DNA of 64,000 bases. Origin: Pancytospora philotis (Eukaryota > Microsporidia). The DNA lies in the NCBI GenBank assembly GCA_023647555.1, contig JALRLY010000270.1:34706-98705 (forward strand), read 5' to 3'. Both the position numbers and the translations under genes were made by a program. Shown piece after piece: positions 43,856-52,568 of the stretch. Position 1 is the stretch's first letter. Every line of letters starts with the position of its first letter. The notes under the pieces were generated by a model. It ran no database searches. It saw nothing but the letters and a program-made list of their open reading frames with translations, and was not told the DNA's origin.

Positions 43856-45358
43856 ATGGAGCAGCAGAAGTTCGGCATGACGATCAAGAAGTCGGAGAAA
43901 TTTTCTGAGTGGTACCAGCAGGTCGTGCTGCGCAGCGAACTGCTCTCCTACTATGATATCCGTGGGTGCTTCATCATGCGCCCCGCGGCTATGGCGATAT
44001 GGAACGAGATCAAAGGCTTCTTCGATGCCGAGATCCGCAAGCTCGGCGTGTCCGAGACCTACTTCCCGATGCTCGTGACCAAGAAGAACCTCGAGACCGA
44101 GAAGACGCATCTGAGCAGCTTCGATCCTGAGCTGGCGTGGATAACCAAGTGCGGCGACGAGGACCTCGCCGAGCCTGTCGCGCTGCGCCCGACATCCGAG
44201 GCCATCATGTACCCCTCCTACGCCAAGTGGATCAAGACGTACCGCGATCTCCCGCTCAAGCTCAACCAGTGGTGCTCCGTGGTTCGCTGGGAGGTGAAGT
44301 CCACCCTTCCGTTCATCCGTGCGCGCGAGTTCCTCTGGCAGGAGGGCCACACGGCCTTCTACAAGAAGCAGGATGCCGAGGAGGAGGTGGGGCAGATCCT
44401 GGACCTGTACGCGCGCGTGTACGAGGAGCTGCTTGCGGTCCCCGTGACCAAGGGGCGGAAGTCCAAGAACGAGACGTTTGGCGGGGCCGAGTACACCTAC
44501 TCCATCGAGGCGTTCATCCCCGGCAGCGGAAAGGGCGTCCAGGCCGCCACGAGCCACCATCTCGGGCAGAACTTCGCGAAGATGTTCGACATGAAGGTCG
44601 AGACCGAGTGCGCGGGCGCTGAGAAGCAGTATGTCTACCAGAACTCGTGGGGGATCACCACGCGCTCCCTCGGAATCGCCGCGATGATCCATTCGGACGA
44701 CAACGGCTTTGTGTGCCCGCCGTACGTCTCTGAGATTCAGGCCGTTGTGATGCTCTGCGGTATCACCGCAAAGACCACCGCTGAGAAGGCGGCCGTGCTC
44801 AGGACCTATGCACAGGACATCTACAAGAGCCTGAAAGAGCATGTCCGTGTGCACTTCGATGACCGGGACCACCTCAGTCCTGGCTTCAAGTTCAACCACT
44901 GGGAGCTGCGGGGTGTGCCCCTCAGAATCGAGGTCGGCTTTAAGGACCTCGGCAACAGCACCGTGCGCGCTGTGAGGCGGGACAACGGCGCCAGTGAGGA
45001 TGTCCAGGCATCAGAGGTGTTGGCAGGAGTGTGCAAAATTCTCGATACCATGCATAAGGACATGTACAAGAAGGCCCTCGCCGAGAAGAAGGAGCGCACG
45101 GTGTTTGTAGAGAGCTTTGCCGATCTCGAAAGCGGCCTGAACAAAATGTGCCAGATTATGGCGCCGTGGTGCGAGCTGCCCTCCTGCGAGGACGAGATCA
45201 GCCGCAGAACGACGATCTACAAGGAGGACGGGACTGTCGAGGCGCAGGGTGCCAAATCCCTGTGCATTCCGTTCGAGAAAAATGACTGCACCGGCAAAGC
45301 ATGCGTCAACTGCGGTGCTGCGGCCAAATGCTACACCCTGTTCGGTAGGAGCTATTGA
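43856..45358 (+). CDS. PRS1: cytosolic prolyl-tRNA synthetase
   Basis: The product has 500 residues. It charges tRNA-Pro. This is the eukaryotic/archaeal-type class II enzyme without an editing domain. Motif 1 (RGCFIMRPAAMAIWNEIKGF), motif 2 (CSVVRWEVKSTLPFIRAREF) and motif 3 (GITTRSLGIAAMIHSDDNG) are clear, LRPTSEAIMY precedes motif 2, and GFKFNHWELRGVPLRIEVG belongs to the anticodon-binding domain. A C-terminal zinc-binding-like domain ends in CTGKACVNC and the usual SY-type C-terminus (FGRSY). No appended glutamyl domain is present. Confidence 0.95.
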   Translation: MEQQKFGMTIKKSEKFSEWYQQVVLRSELLSYYDIRGCFIMRPAAMAIWNEIKGFFDAEIRKLGVSETYFPMLVTKKNLETEKTHLSSFDPELAWITKCGDEDLAEPVALRPTSEAIMYPSYAKWIKTYRDLPLKLNQWCSVVRWEVKSTLPFIRAREFLWQEGHTAFYKKQDAEEEVGQILDLYARVYEELLAVPVTKGRKSKNETFGGAEYTYSIEAFIPGSGKGVQAATSHHLGQNFAKMFDMKVETECAGAEKQYVYQNSWGITTRSLGIAAMIHSDDNGFVCPPYVSEIQAVVMLCGITAKTTAEKAAVLRTYAQDIYKSLKEHVRVHFDDRDHLSPGFKFNHWELRGVPLRIEVGFKDLGNSTVRAVRRDNGASEDVQASEVLAGVCKILDTMHKDMYKKALAEKKERTVFVESFADLESGLNKMCQIMAPWCELPSCEDEISRRTTIYKEDGTVEAQGAKSLCIPFEKNDCTGKACVNCGAAAKCYTLFGRSY

Positions 45359-45590
45359 TTAAACGCATTTTGGCCCGAATCTACACGTTTATTAAGTATT
45401 ATTTTTGCGGCAAGATGCATCCGAGCTACAGTATTCAAGGAAATTGCAAATGAGTGCTCCCACGGGTACCGACACAGGCATTCGTTTGAAGAGCAAGTAG
45501 TTGAAATGCCAAGACAGCAGCAGGCCGCATTCAGCCAAAAAATAAACTAGATAAATTGGCCTTCAGTAATTTATTGACTGGCTCATGGTA

Positions 45591-47237
45591 TTATTTGAGC
45601 AGATAGGCAAAGAGATAATCCATCCGAAGCGTCTTTCCTCCCGGAGCTGTGCCAACGTAGCTTTTATCTACAAAGACGTGTGTGTGATCGCCGGTAGCTG
45701 TTATCTTCCCGCCGCCGCACTCTATGAGTTTTGTGAGGCGCTGCAGCTTCTCGTCGGAGGCGTACAGCTTGACAAGCCACTTGTGGAAGGGCTTTGTGCC
45801 GCCGTTCTGTATCTGCACGCGCCACCTGTGGATGCTCTGCACCAGCTTGCGCTGCTTGGCGTCCATCCAGTCCTTGGCCGTCCACTCGTAGGGCGCGAAG
45901 TCGAAGCTGGGCTGGTCCTGGTAGCCGTCGAGGACCTCGGGCTGCAGGATCCAGCGGCCGCTCGCCAGCGCCATGAAGAACTTCTCGGAGGACCTGGGCT
46001 CCGCCATTATGAGGTGCGTGCACGCGGCGTAGTCGTCGCTGTCGTTGTATTTGAAATCGTACATATCGCAGAACGCCACGGCCTTTTTCCGCAGCTCCTC
46101 GGGCATGCTCGTGAACTGGAAGAGCACCTCCTGCTTGTTGATCCGCTGCGAAGGCCGGTTCCGCAGCGCCGGCGAGTAGGCCTTGTTGAGGAAGCGCGTC
46201 TCGGCCGCGTGCTTCAGCGTGCCGAGGCAGAGATCGACCCATCGGGGCAGCACCGTCTGGAAGCTGATGCGCCGGTTCTCGTACTCGGGAGCCAGCTCGC
46301 CCGCGCTGATGTAGTGCGTGGTGCGCATGTCCGGCGCCGACTTGATTATCGCGCCGAGCGCCTTCAGCTTGTTGACGTAGCACATCGTCTGCGGGCCGAG
46401 CGCCTCGTCGACCGCGCAGATCGTCTCGTCCAGCACCCGGCGGAACGGACTCGCGTGCACCTTGTAGAACTCGGGGTAGAGCAGGGCGTCGTGCTCGATG
46501 CAGTCGAAGACATACTGGTAGTGGTAGAGCTTGCTCTCGTGCTCCTTGAACGCCCCGAAGTTCAGCGTAAGGAGGTACTGAAAGTCCCGCTGCAGCGAGG
46601 ACACGCGCGTGCCCTCGTTGGTGATGATGAGCTTTTTTAATTTATTGAACAGCGTCTGCGGAAGATCCTTGTCCAAGAAAAACACCTTATTCACAAACAT
46701 GCCCCTGGGCGCGAGCGCCTTGGCATCCGCCCGCGTGCTGCGCTGGTAGATCTCGTAGCTGCAGCCAAAGGCCCGTTCGGTCCCGATGACCGGGATGCCG
46801 TACTTCGCACAGAAGCGCGCCTTCTCGGTGTCCGGGTCGTCGCCAACGAGGAAGTCGAGGAAGACGGAGGCGTTGGCCTGGCACTTCGCGCCGCAGAGCC
46901 CGTAGTAGTTCGCGTAGACACTCTCGGAGATCCCGCTCGTTGCAAAGAGCGCGCCCTCGAACGGCTTGAGCTCGTACTTCTTGTAGTGCGCCGCGAGATT
47001 GTACATGTACCCCACAGAGAGGATCGGCACGCCCCACTTCTGGGCCTGGATGTACTTCTCGCTGCCGCGGAACTTGTATGTCACCAGATACGTGGTGTTG
47101 GTGTCCAGCTGCGTCTGCAGCTCCACGTTCTTGGGCAGCACAAAAAGCTCGCGCTCTATCTGGCTGATCCCCGTCGTGCAGATATAAATGGTGGACGGTG
47201 AGCTTGTATAGCTCTGCAGACTTAGGTCGCAGCGCAT
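45591..47237 (-). CDS. multi-BRCT protein, DNA damage/replication scaffold
   Basis: The product has 548 residues. Several BRCT domains are visible: the first around residues 5-85 (NTTYLVTYKFRGSEKYIQAQ, WGVPILSVGYMYNL), later ones around 290-370 (MRTTHYISAGELAPE, PRWVDLCL) and 390-460 (YAACTHLIMAEPRSSEKFFM, ALASGRWILQPEVLDGY), and a last one at the C-terminus. The THLI...R..K...A...W.L...W pattern is typical of paired phosphopeptide-binding BRCTs. Candidates are Dpb11/TopBP1 and Rtt107/Brc1; the sequence alone does not separate them. Start at 47237 after an AAAAAATTTCCTCCC stretch. Confidence 0.62.
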   Translation of the reverse strand: MRCDLSLQSYTSSPSTIYICTTGISQIERELFVLPKNVELQTQLDTNTTYLVTYKFRGSEKYIQAQKWGVPILSVGYMYNLAAHYKKYELKPFEGALFATSGISESVYANYYGLCGAKCQANASVFLDFLVGDDPDTEKARFCAKYGIPVIGTERAFGCSYEIYQRSTRADAKALAPRGMFVNKVFFLDKDLPQTLFNKLKKLIITNEGTRVSSLQRDFQYLLTLNFGAFKEHESKLYHYQYVFDCIEHDALLYPEFYKVHASPFRRVLDETICAVDEALGPQTMCYVNKLKALGAIIKSAPDMRTTHYISAGELAPEYENRRISFQTVLPRWVDLCLGTLKHAAETRFLNKAYSPALRNRPSQRINKQEVLFQFTSMPEELRKKAVAFCDMYDFKYNDSDDYAACTHLIMAEPRSSEKFFMALASGRWILQPEVLDGYQDQPSFDFAPYEWTAKDWMDAKQRKLVQSIHRWRVQIQNGGTKPFHKWLVKLYASDEKLQRLTKLIECGGGKITATGDHTHVFVDKSYVGTAPGGKTLRMDYLFAYLLK

Positions 47238-47243
47238 GGGAGG

Positions 47244-47252
47244 AAATTTTTT
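47244..47252 (-). promoter_or_regulatory. AAAAAATTT element upstream of the BRCT gene
   Basis: 6 nt before the ATG, with CCTCCC between. Confidence 0.5.
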
Positions 47253-47670
47253 CCCGCGCCAACTGTGGTTGCGGCTCCTTCGCGCTTTGCGACCGTGCGC
47301 AGCTGCAGGAGATGGGCTGGGCAAAGGCGCGGCGCTTTTCCCGACGCAGCCGATTTACTTGAAATATGAAAAGGGCTACCTGGCTGCTATATATTGTTTG
47401 TCTTCGCGTCCTACGACCGCCTTTTCCCGCCAGCGCCGCACGGCCGCCAGCAGAGTCGCAAGACGTTTGACGCCAGCTGCCGCGCGTCCCTCCCGGCTCC
47501 GGCACTATGCGCTCGGTCGAAGCCCAGGTCGATAAAGCTCTGCGGACCGGGAAAAATTAATCAGCGGCGGCCATTGCCACAGCTCGCCAGCCGTGCGAGA
47601 TGCTGAACAAATAGATACATAGGAAGACGAAGGGCGACTTACGGTTATTTATTTGCTCACGATGCAGGTC
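47253..47670. other. spacer between the BRCT gene and Vma10
   Basis: GC-rich in part but no gene or RNA recognised. Confidence 0.5.
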
Positions 47671-47985
47671 CTATCTGCCATTTTTGTGCCCGGTGATGCA
47701 GTCCGCTATCTTCTGAACGATATCCTCCATGTCACGCGCTACGAACTCCCTCTCGCTCTTGATGTACTGCGTCTCCATCTTCTTGTTCAGCTCCGCAAAG
47801 GAGCTCTGGCTCTCCATCTTGGTCTTCTCCAGCTCCTCCTCTTTTTCAGCCCGCAGCCCCGCCAGATGGACCTCAGCGTCGTGGATGGCCTGGCTTTGGA
47901 CGCTCGCCTGGGCGCTCTCCGCCTCCTGGAGCCGCTTCTTGGCCTGCCGCTCGCACTCGATGAGCAGCCGGATGCTGTCCGCCAT
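47671..47985 (-). CDS. VMA10: V-type ATPase subunit G
   Basis: The product has 104 residues, close to yeast Vma10 (114). Subunit G forms part of the peripheral stalk of the V-ATPase proton pump. The whole protein is one helix with the family pattern IRLLIECERQAKKRLQEAES (LL.AE..A...V..AR), charged repeats (HLAGLRAEKEEELEKTKMES) and a C-terminal half that contacts subunit E. The nearest A/T element lies about 140 nt upstream, unusually far, so an unrecognised upstream exon or a long leader is possible. ATG at 47985 is the first plausible start. Confidence 0.72.
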   Translation of the reverse strand: MADSIRLLIECERQAKKRLQEAESAQASVQSQAIHDAEVHLAGLRAEKEEELEKTKMESQSSFAELNKKMETQYIKSEREFVARDMEDIVQKIADCITGHKNGR

Positions 47986-48962
47986 TCTATTTATCAGCGC
48001 AAGCCGCTGAATTACTGAGGCGAAACAGAGATAAACATCCTGTTCCGCGCCACTGTGTTGCGCCGGCCCGTCCGGACAGCGCCAGACGGCGCAATGGCCC
48101 CACACGCCCCTGCGCAGAATTTTCTAGAAAAATTTTACTATAAAAGCAGTTGAAAAAAATTTCCCATACTGGCGCGCGTTGCTGAACATTTTTGTCATTT
48201 CAGTGTCTAATGCCGGTATGACAATCTGTAGTCTGCCAAGTAGTGGTCTATACACATTTTATAATCGAATCTGTCTGTTTTGTATATTTTGTGGTGCTAA
48301 TGGTGCCTTGGCTTATGTTGCTGTGGTGCCTTTGAGTTGCGTACTGCTATTTTGGCTTGGGCTGCACCACCAGCGATGTGTTATAGGAGTGCAGCCTAAC
48401 TGCTCCGTGTGTAGTATACACATATTAATTGATTGTGCTCTTAGAGCACGGCCTGTGAAGTGATGTTTCTAGGCTCAACGGCTAGCTGTTAACTCGGCGC
48501 CATGCCCGCACAGCTATTTAACAATTTTGCAGTAAAAGAAGAGACGCGGGGTATAAGCGACGCTAGCGCGCATATTTGGCGACACCGCATGGTGAGTTTC
48601 CGCCCGCTGCTGAGCAGCGCGCGCTGGGAGGCTGCTCAAGACCGCGCAACACCCTGAAGACACAAGCTCCGCGTGTGCAAGATCAGATTTTATCATTGAT
48701 CAACTATGAGTCAATTAATTCGCGAGGCCTTGCGAAACGAATAAGGGACACGTACCACTGCAAGAGGAGTTTTATTATATGCTGCGAGTACAGTAGCGAC
48801 CTGCTTGCTTAGGCTGCATTTCACAGACAGCTGCTTCCGCGATGCAGCTGGGTAGCGCCCATCAGCGTTGATGTAAATTTGATTAAATTTATATTAGCAC
48901 ACGTTTCCCATTTGGTATTACCCCTTTTTCTAAACTATAAAAGCAAACGCACGGCCCTGCCC
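47986..48962. other. longest spacer in the window
   Basis: Contains two A/T elements near 48119-48138 that may belong to Vma10, and a hydrophobic 94-codon frame (48179-48463) with no codon bias. No supported gene. Confidence 0.5.
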
Positions 48963-49802
48963 ATGCTTATGCTGTCCTCTGCGAACAATATTGCTCTAAT
49001 GATAATGTCTGTGGGTGCTGTGATAGTCGACCTGAACAGGCCTTCAGAGGCTTACAGGTCGTCGGCTGCAAGCCTAGGCTGGAAGGTACAGGATTGTATT
49101 CTGAAGGACGCTTCGCTTAGCTACCGGCTGCATGACGTTGGGCCCTCCGTGCGCGGTGTTCACCCTTACCTCTGCCACAGGAGAAACCAAATCTTCTCAA
49201 AAGAACAGTTCGACGGTTATGTCGACGACATGCTTCAGCGGCTATATACTTCAGAAGGCTACGCAAAGGTGAAGGAAAATAGCAAGCAACGCGATGAAAT
49301 CCTTTTCTACATCTACGAGCTGGCTAGTGCCACTTCCGATGTTACAACGTTCGATTTCCTCGCCTTCGCATCGCTGGCTATGTATAGCTGCGATGATTTT
49401 TTCACGGCGATTCACTCTAAAGTGAGAAATGATGAGGACAGCACGCCGCGAGGCCTTTTGGGCATTTTTACCAATGGAGATTTCAAGACACGCTTTGTTG
49501 CTGGTCTTTACGGGAACCATTTTTATTTGGAAGATTTGCGGAATGTGTACAGCAAGGTGAGCATCCGCATTGAGTTTGAGCTCTTCAGGGAGAGGGTCAA
49601 ATCAATCCCCGGGCCGATTACATTCATGAGTGTCATTGGGGAATTTGGCTCCGAGGAAGAGCGTGATGCGCTTGCGGCCATTGCGAGCGACATCGATCTG
49701 AACGAAGAGGCCATACGCGAGGAGGTGCGGAAGAGTCTAATCAGGAAGTATGCCCTATTCAAGACAGTGCTCGACAACTATGGTGGAATCAACTGGGCAT
49801 AA
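48963..49802 (+). CDS. secreted-looking protein of unknown function
   Basis: The product has 279 residues. The N-terminus is hydrophobic (ANNIALMIMSVGAVIVDL) and could be a signal peptide. The rest is soluble and helical, with FDFLAFASLAMYSCDDFF, a PRGLLGIF turn and a charged C-terminal helical region (EEAIREEVRKSLIRKYALFK). The RGLL turn in this setting recalls lysozyme-like and GH19 chitinase folds, but the resemblance is weak and no catalytic Glu can be assigned. Codon use is AT-leaning, as in the other lineage-specific genes. ATG at 48963 follows CTGCCC; ATG at 48969 is possible. Confidence 0.6.
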   Translation: MLMLSSANNIALMIMSVGAVIVDLNRPSEAYRSSAASLGWKVQDCILKDASLSYRLHDVGPSVRGVHPYLCHRRNQIFSKEQFDGYVDDMLQRLYTSEGYAKVKENSKQRDEILFYIYELASATSDVTTFDFLAFASLAMYSCDDFFTAIHSKVRNDEDSTPRGLLGIFTNGDFKTRFVAGLYGNHFYLEDLRNVYSKVSIRIEFELFRERVKSIPGPITFMSVIGEFGSEEERDALAAIASDIDLNEEAIREEVRKSLIRKYALFKTVLDNYGGINWA

Positions 49803-50222
49803 TTTCTTGAATTAAATACCCTTTTCTCATACGTCTTGCAAGAAGAAACGTAGGAGTAGCCTGTTATTTATAACAGTTTCTGCGCTGAGCTTGTTTCCGA
49901 GCTCATTGTACTTTTTGGTTTTTCTGGGTCTTGAATTTACCGGCGGACCCATGCCCCTCTGTGTTATGCAGGAGGATCTTTTATCTCTCTGCACCGATCT
50001 TGGCTCCGGTGCGCCCGCGCGTACTGGCGCGGATCCAAGCCGTACCATTGAAGCGTACAAAGTGTGTGGCTTTGCTGCACACGAAATAGACAGCGATAAG
50101 CGCGTACCAAACAACTAAAAGCTCAGAGAACTTAACAAAAGTAGTTTACTCAAAAACTGAGGCACCGTAATTTTTAAAGTTGCATTCGCAGGCGGACTGC
50201 CGGCAATGCGCAGCAGCAGGCC
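49803..50222. other. spacer between convergent orphan and ABC half-transporter 2
   Basis: Frames on both strands were examined, including a basic one on the - strand, but none matches a known ribosomal or small protein. Confidence 0.5.
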
Positions 50223-51872
50223 TCATTTCACCGCCTTCGGCGCAGATGCGCGCCGCTGATAGTCCCTGAAGCTGTCGTACATGCTGATGGTCTCGTCGTG
50301 GAAGAGGGCGATTCTGTCGAACAAGGCGAGCCCATCGCACTCGTGCGTAACGACGAGCAGCAGCCTGTTTTTCCTGTAGCCCAGAATAGTGCTCAGGACG
50401 CTCGCCTTAATTTCTTCGGGAACGTGCGAAATGGGCTCGTCGAAAAATAGTATCCTTCTGTCTCGGACGAGGGTCTTCGCGAGGTTGGTCAGCTGCGTCT
50501 CGGTCTGGCCGCCGGCGCCGTTGATAATCCTGCTGTAGTGTCTGCCCGTGAAGCTCCGTAGGATCTTATCAATGGCGCTTTCGAGTGCTTTGTGCTTGGA
50601 GGGCGGCCCGGGGAGCCAGCCCTCCCTGTCGCGCGGCTTGAGGGTGTTGGTGCAGTAGCTGATGCTCGAGCTCAGTCCGGTCATGAGCATCGGGACCGCG
50701 CCCGTGCTGATGCTGTCGTCGCCGACGGCAACGCTCCCCCGAAAATGGAACAGCCCAATGAGGTACTTCAAAAAGACCGTCTTGCCCGCGCCGTTGGGCC
50801 CGACCAGCGCCACCGCCTCGTTGTTCTTGAACTCCAGCGTGACGTTCCTCAGCACGGGACGCGCCCTGATGAAAATGCTCACGTCCGTGAGCCGCAGGCT
50901 ATTCCTGAACACAAACTGGCTCCGGAGCACGCCCGTGTCCTCAGTGTGGAGCTCCTTGTTCTGCTCGAGACGGAAGGCGTCCAGGCGCAACAGGCTGGAG
51001 AAGACCGCTATGACGCTCTGGGACATCTCGGCGCACGTCAGAAGCAGCGTCACCGCCTTTTCGTTCGCAACGCTGCTCTTATAGAGCAGGCAGAAGAACA
51101 CGATGAACGTCCCGATGCGGAGCTCGTAGTTGAACAGGTCGTAGCCCATGTTGTACTTCAGCTTGTCCGTCCGGTTGGCCAGCGCATCGGCCTCCTCTGT
51201 GTTTCTGTAGCCATTCCGCCGCATCAGGTGCTCGTTCCGGTGGGCCGCTGCCATCTCGGCCACCATCGCGTCCTCATTGGCCACGGAGGCGGCCTTGTAG
51301 TCCATGAGCAGCCCGACGAGCGGGAGCTGCGCCACGAGGAACAGCACGAAGGCGAGGCTCGCATACACCCCGGGGATGAAGTCGCCCAGCGCGACGATCT
51401 TCAGGTAGCAGAGCAGCGCGCCCGCGCAGCTGAGCGCGAACTCGAAGATCAGCACCTCGAGCGCCTTCGACAGGCTTTCGCAGAGGCGCTGGAGCCGCCG
51501 GTAGTTCTCGTTCCGGTCCGCCGCCACGAAGTGCTCGTACGGCATGCGCAGGTACTTGATGAACTTTGTGATCTCGCTGCGCTGCTGCACCGCGCTGATT
51601 AAAAACGTTCGCGCGAACCAGCTGAGCGTGACGAGCACGCATGCGCGCGCGATCCCAAGCCCAAACTCGGAGAGCTCGTCCTTCGACAGACGGCCCTGGG
51701 ACGCGTGGCTGAGTATCTCCCCCGTGTACGCCACGACGCACAGGCCGTGGTACATGTGGTAGATGTTGAGCACCAGCACGACCACATGCATTGCCCCCGT
51801 GACTTTAGTCTTCGTTAGCATCTCGAATAGTATTTTAACAAACTCTGTGCGCGAGACTGCCGTGTCCTCCAT
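50223..51872 (-). CDS. ABC half-transporter 2, with degenerate signature motif
   Basis: The product has 549 residues: a membrane domain (about 1-310, around six helices) and a nucleotide-binding domain. Walker A GPNGAGKT (358-365), Walker B with the catalytic Glu (FFDEP, Asp478-Glu479) and the switch histidine (VVTHE, His510) are intact. The signature motif is degenerate: GAGGQTETQ (from 452) in place of LSGGQ. The defects are the reverse of those in half-transporter 1 (37493), and the two share a VVT...ALFDRI segment, so they are paralogues and possible partners. ATG at 51872 is preceded by TTTTTTGCCC and, further up, AAAATTTT. Confidence 0.8.
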   Translation of the reverse strand: MEDTAVSRTEFVKILFEMLTKTKVTGAMHVVVLVLNIYHMYHGLCVVAYTGEILSHASQGRLSKDELSEFGLGIARACVLVTLSWFARTFLISAVQQRSEITKFIKYLRMPYEHFVAADRNENYRRLQRLCESLSKALEVLIFEFALSCAGALLCYLKIVALGDFIPGVYASLAFVLFLVAQLPLVGLLMDYKAASVANEDAMVAEMAAAHRNEHLMRRNGYRNTEEADALANRTDKLKYNMGYDLFNYELRIGTFIVFFCLLYKSSVANEKAVTLLLTCAEMSQSVIAVFSSLLRLDAFRLEQNKELHTEDTGVLRSQFVFRNSLRLTDVSIFIRARPVLRNVTLEFKNNEAVALVGPNGAGKTVFLKYLIGLFHFRGSVAVGDDSISTGAVPMLMTGLSSSISYCTNTLKPRDREGWLPGPPSKHKALESAIDKILRSFTGRHYSRIINGAGGQTETQLTNLAKTLVRDRRILFFDEPISHVPEEIKASVLSTILGYRKNRLLLVVTHECDGLALFDRIALFHDETISMYDSFRDYQRRASAPKAVK

Positions 51873-52282
51873 GGGCAAAAAATGCTTTCCAAAATTTTAA
51901 ATCAAAAATTTGTAAAAATTAATCATAGGCTATCAATTAGCACGCTAGTGCGCCGGCGGCGCGGGGGAGCAGGCCGGCAGCAGACCATCGTATAAGAAAT
52001 TTAATCACCGAGCATATAAAGGCATGGCGGCTCACCCCAGTATGCTAGAGTAAACAAAGCACCATTTAACTGCGGCACCAGCACGCTTCACGTGCTCAGC
52101 AAGCAGCCTGCGAATATTTTGCGAGTCTGCTAGAGGTGCATCGTGCCAGTGACAGGTCCGAATCTATAGAATGTTCTATTCATTGATGGGTGATGGCAAA
52201 AATTATCAGTGTGCCTCCATCGCAATAATATAGATGCCAGCGCCATTGCCTAATGCAGATATGCCTTGTGCCCCTGCACGGG
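51873..52282. other. spacer between half-transporter 2 and the 52-residue orphan
   Basis: No gene seen. Confidence 0.55.
51891..51898 (-). promoter_or_regulatory. AAAATTTT element upstream of half-transporter 2
   Basis: 18 nt before the ATG. Confidence 0.45.
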
Positions 52283-52441
52283 TCACTTCCCGAGCTCCCG
52301 CAGCTCATCCTCCTCGAGCTCGAAGTTTTTGGCGTAGTAGTCGAACAGCTGGCGCGACATCTCGTCGTCGCCGCTGAGCAGAGTGCTGAGCATCACGTTG
52401 TCGTTCACGAACCCGTGCTGGGAGCGCCGCTCATTTTTCAT
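52283..52441 (-). CDS. small acidic protein of 52 residues, unrecognised
   Basis: The frame has ATG at 52441 and TGA at 52283-52285. The peptide is charged and helical, with an acidic second half (MSRQLFDYYAKNFELEEDEL). Nearly all third positions are G or C, as in real genes here, and CCC directly precedes the ATG. No family recognised; size and charge would suit a small subunit of a larger complex. Confidence 0.5.
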   Translation of the reverse strand: MKNERRSQHGFVNDNVMLSTLLSGDDEMSRQLFDYYAKNFELEEDELRELGK

Positions 52442-52568
52442 GGGCTGTGGAAATCAAACTTTGAGGTGGGCGTCATAAAGGCGCGCCGGTTCAAATGTGT
52501 CTTGAATATAAACAACAAGTTAGAATCTACTTCTGGCATAATTTAATAAAATATAACAGCATGGCTCC

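Noticed and set aside
48179..48463. 94-codon hydrophobic frame
   Set aside because: AT-rich codons without bias, no start signal, and residue composition expected from T-rich spacer DNA.
49827..50114. Basic 95-codon frame on the - strand, considered as a small ribosomal protein
   Set aside because: Compared from memory with eS30 and eL29 patterns; neither fits.
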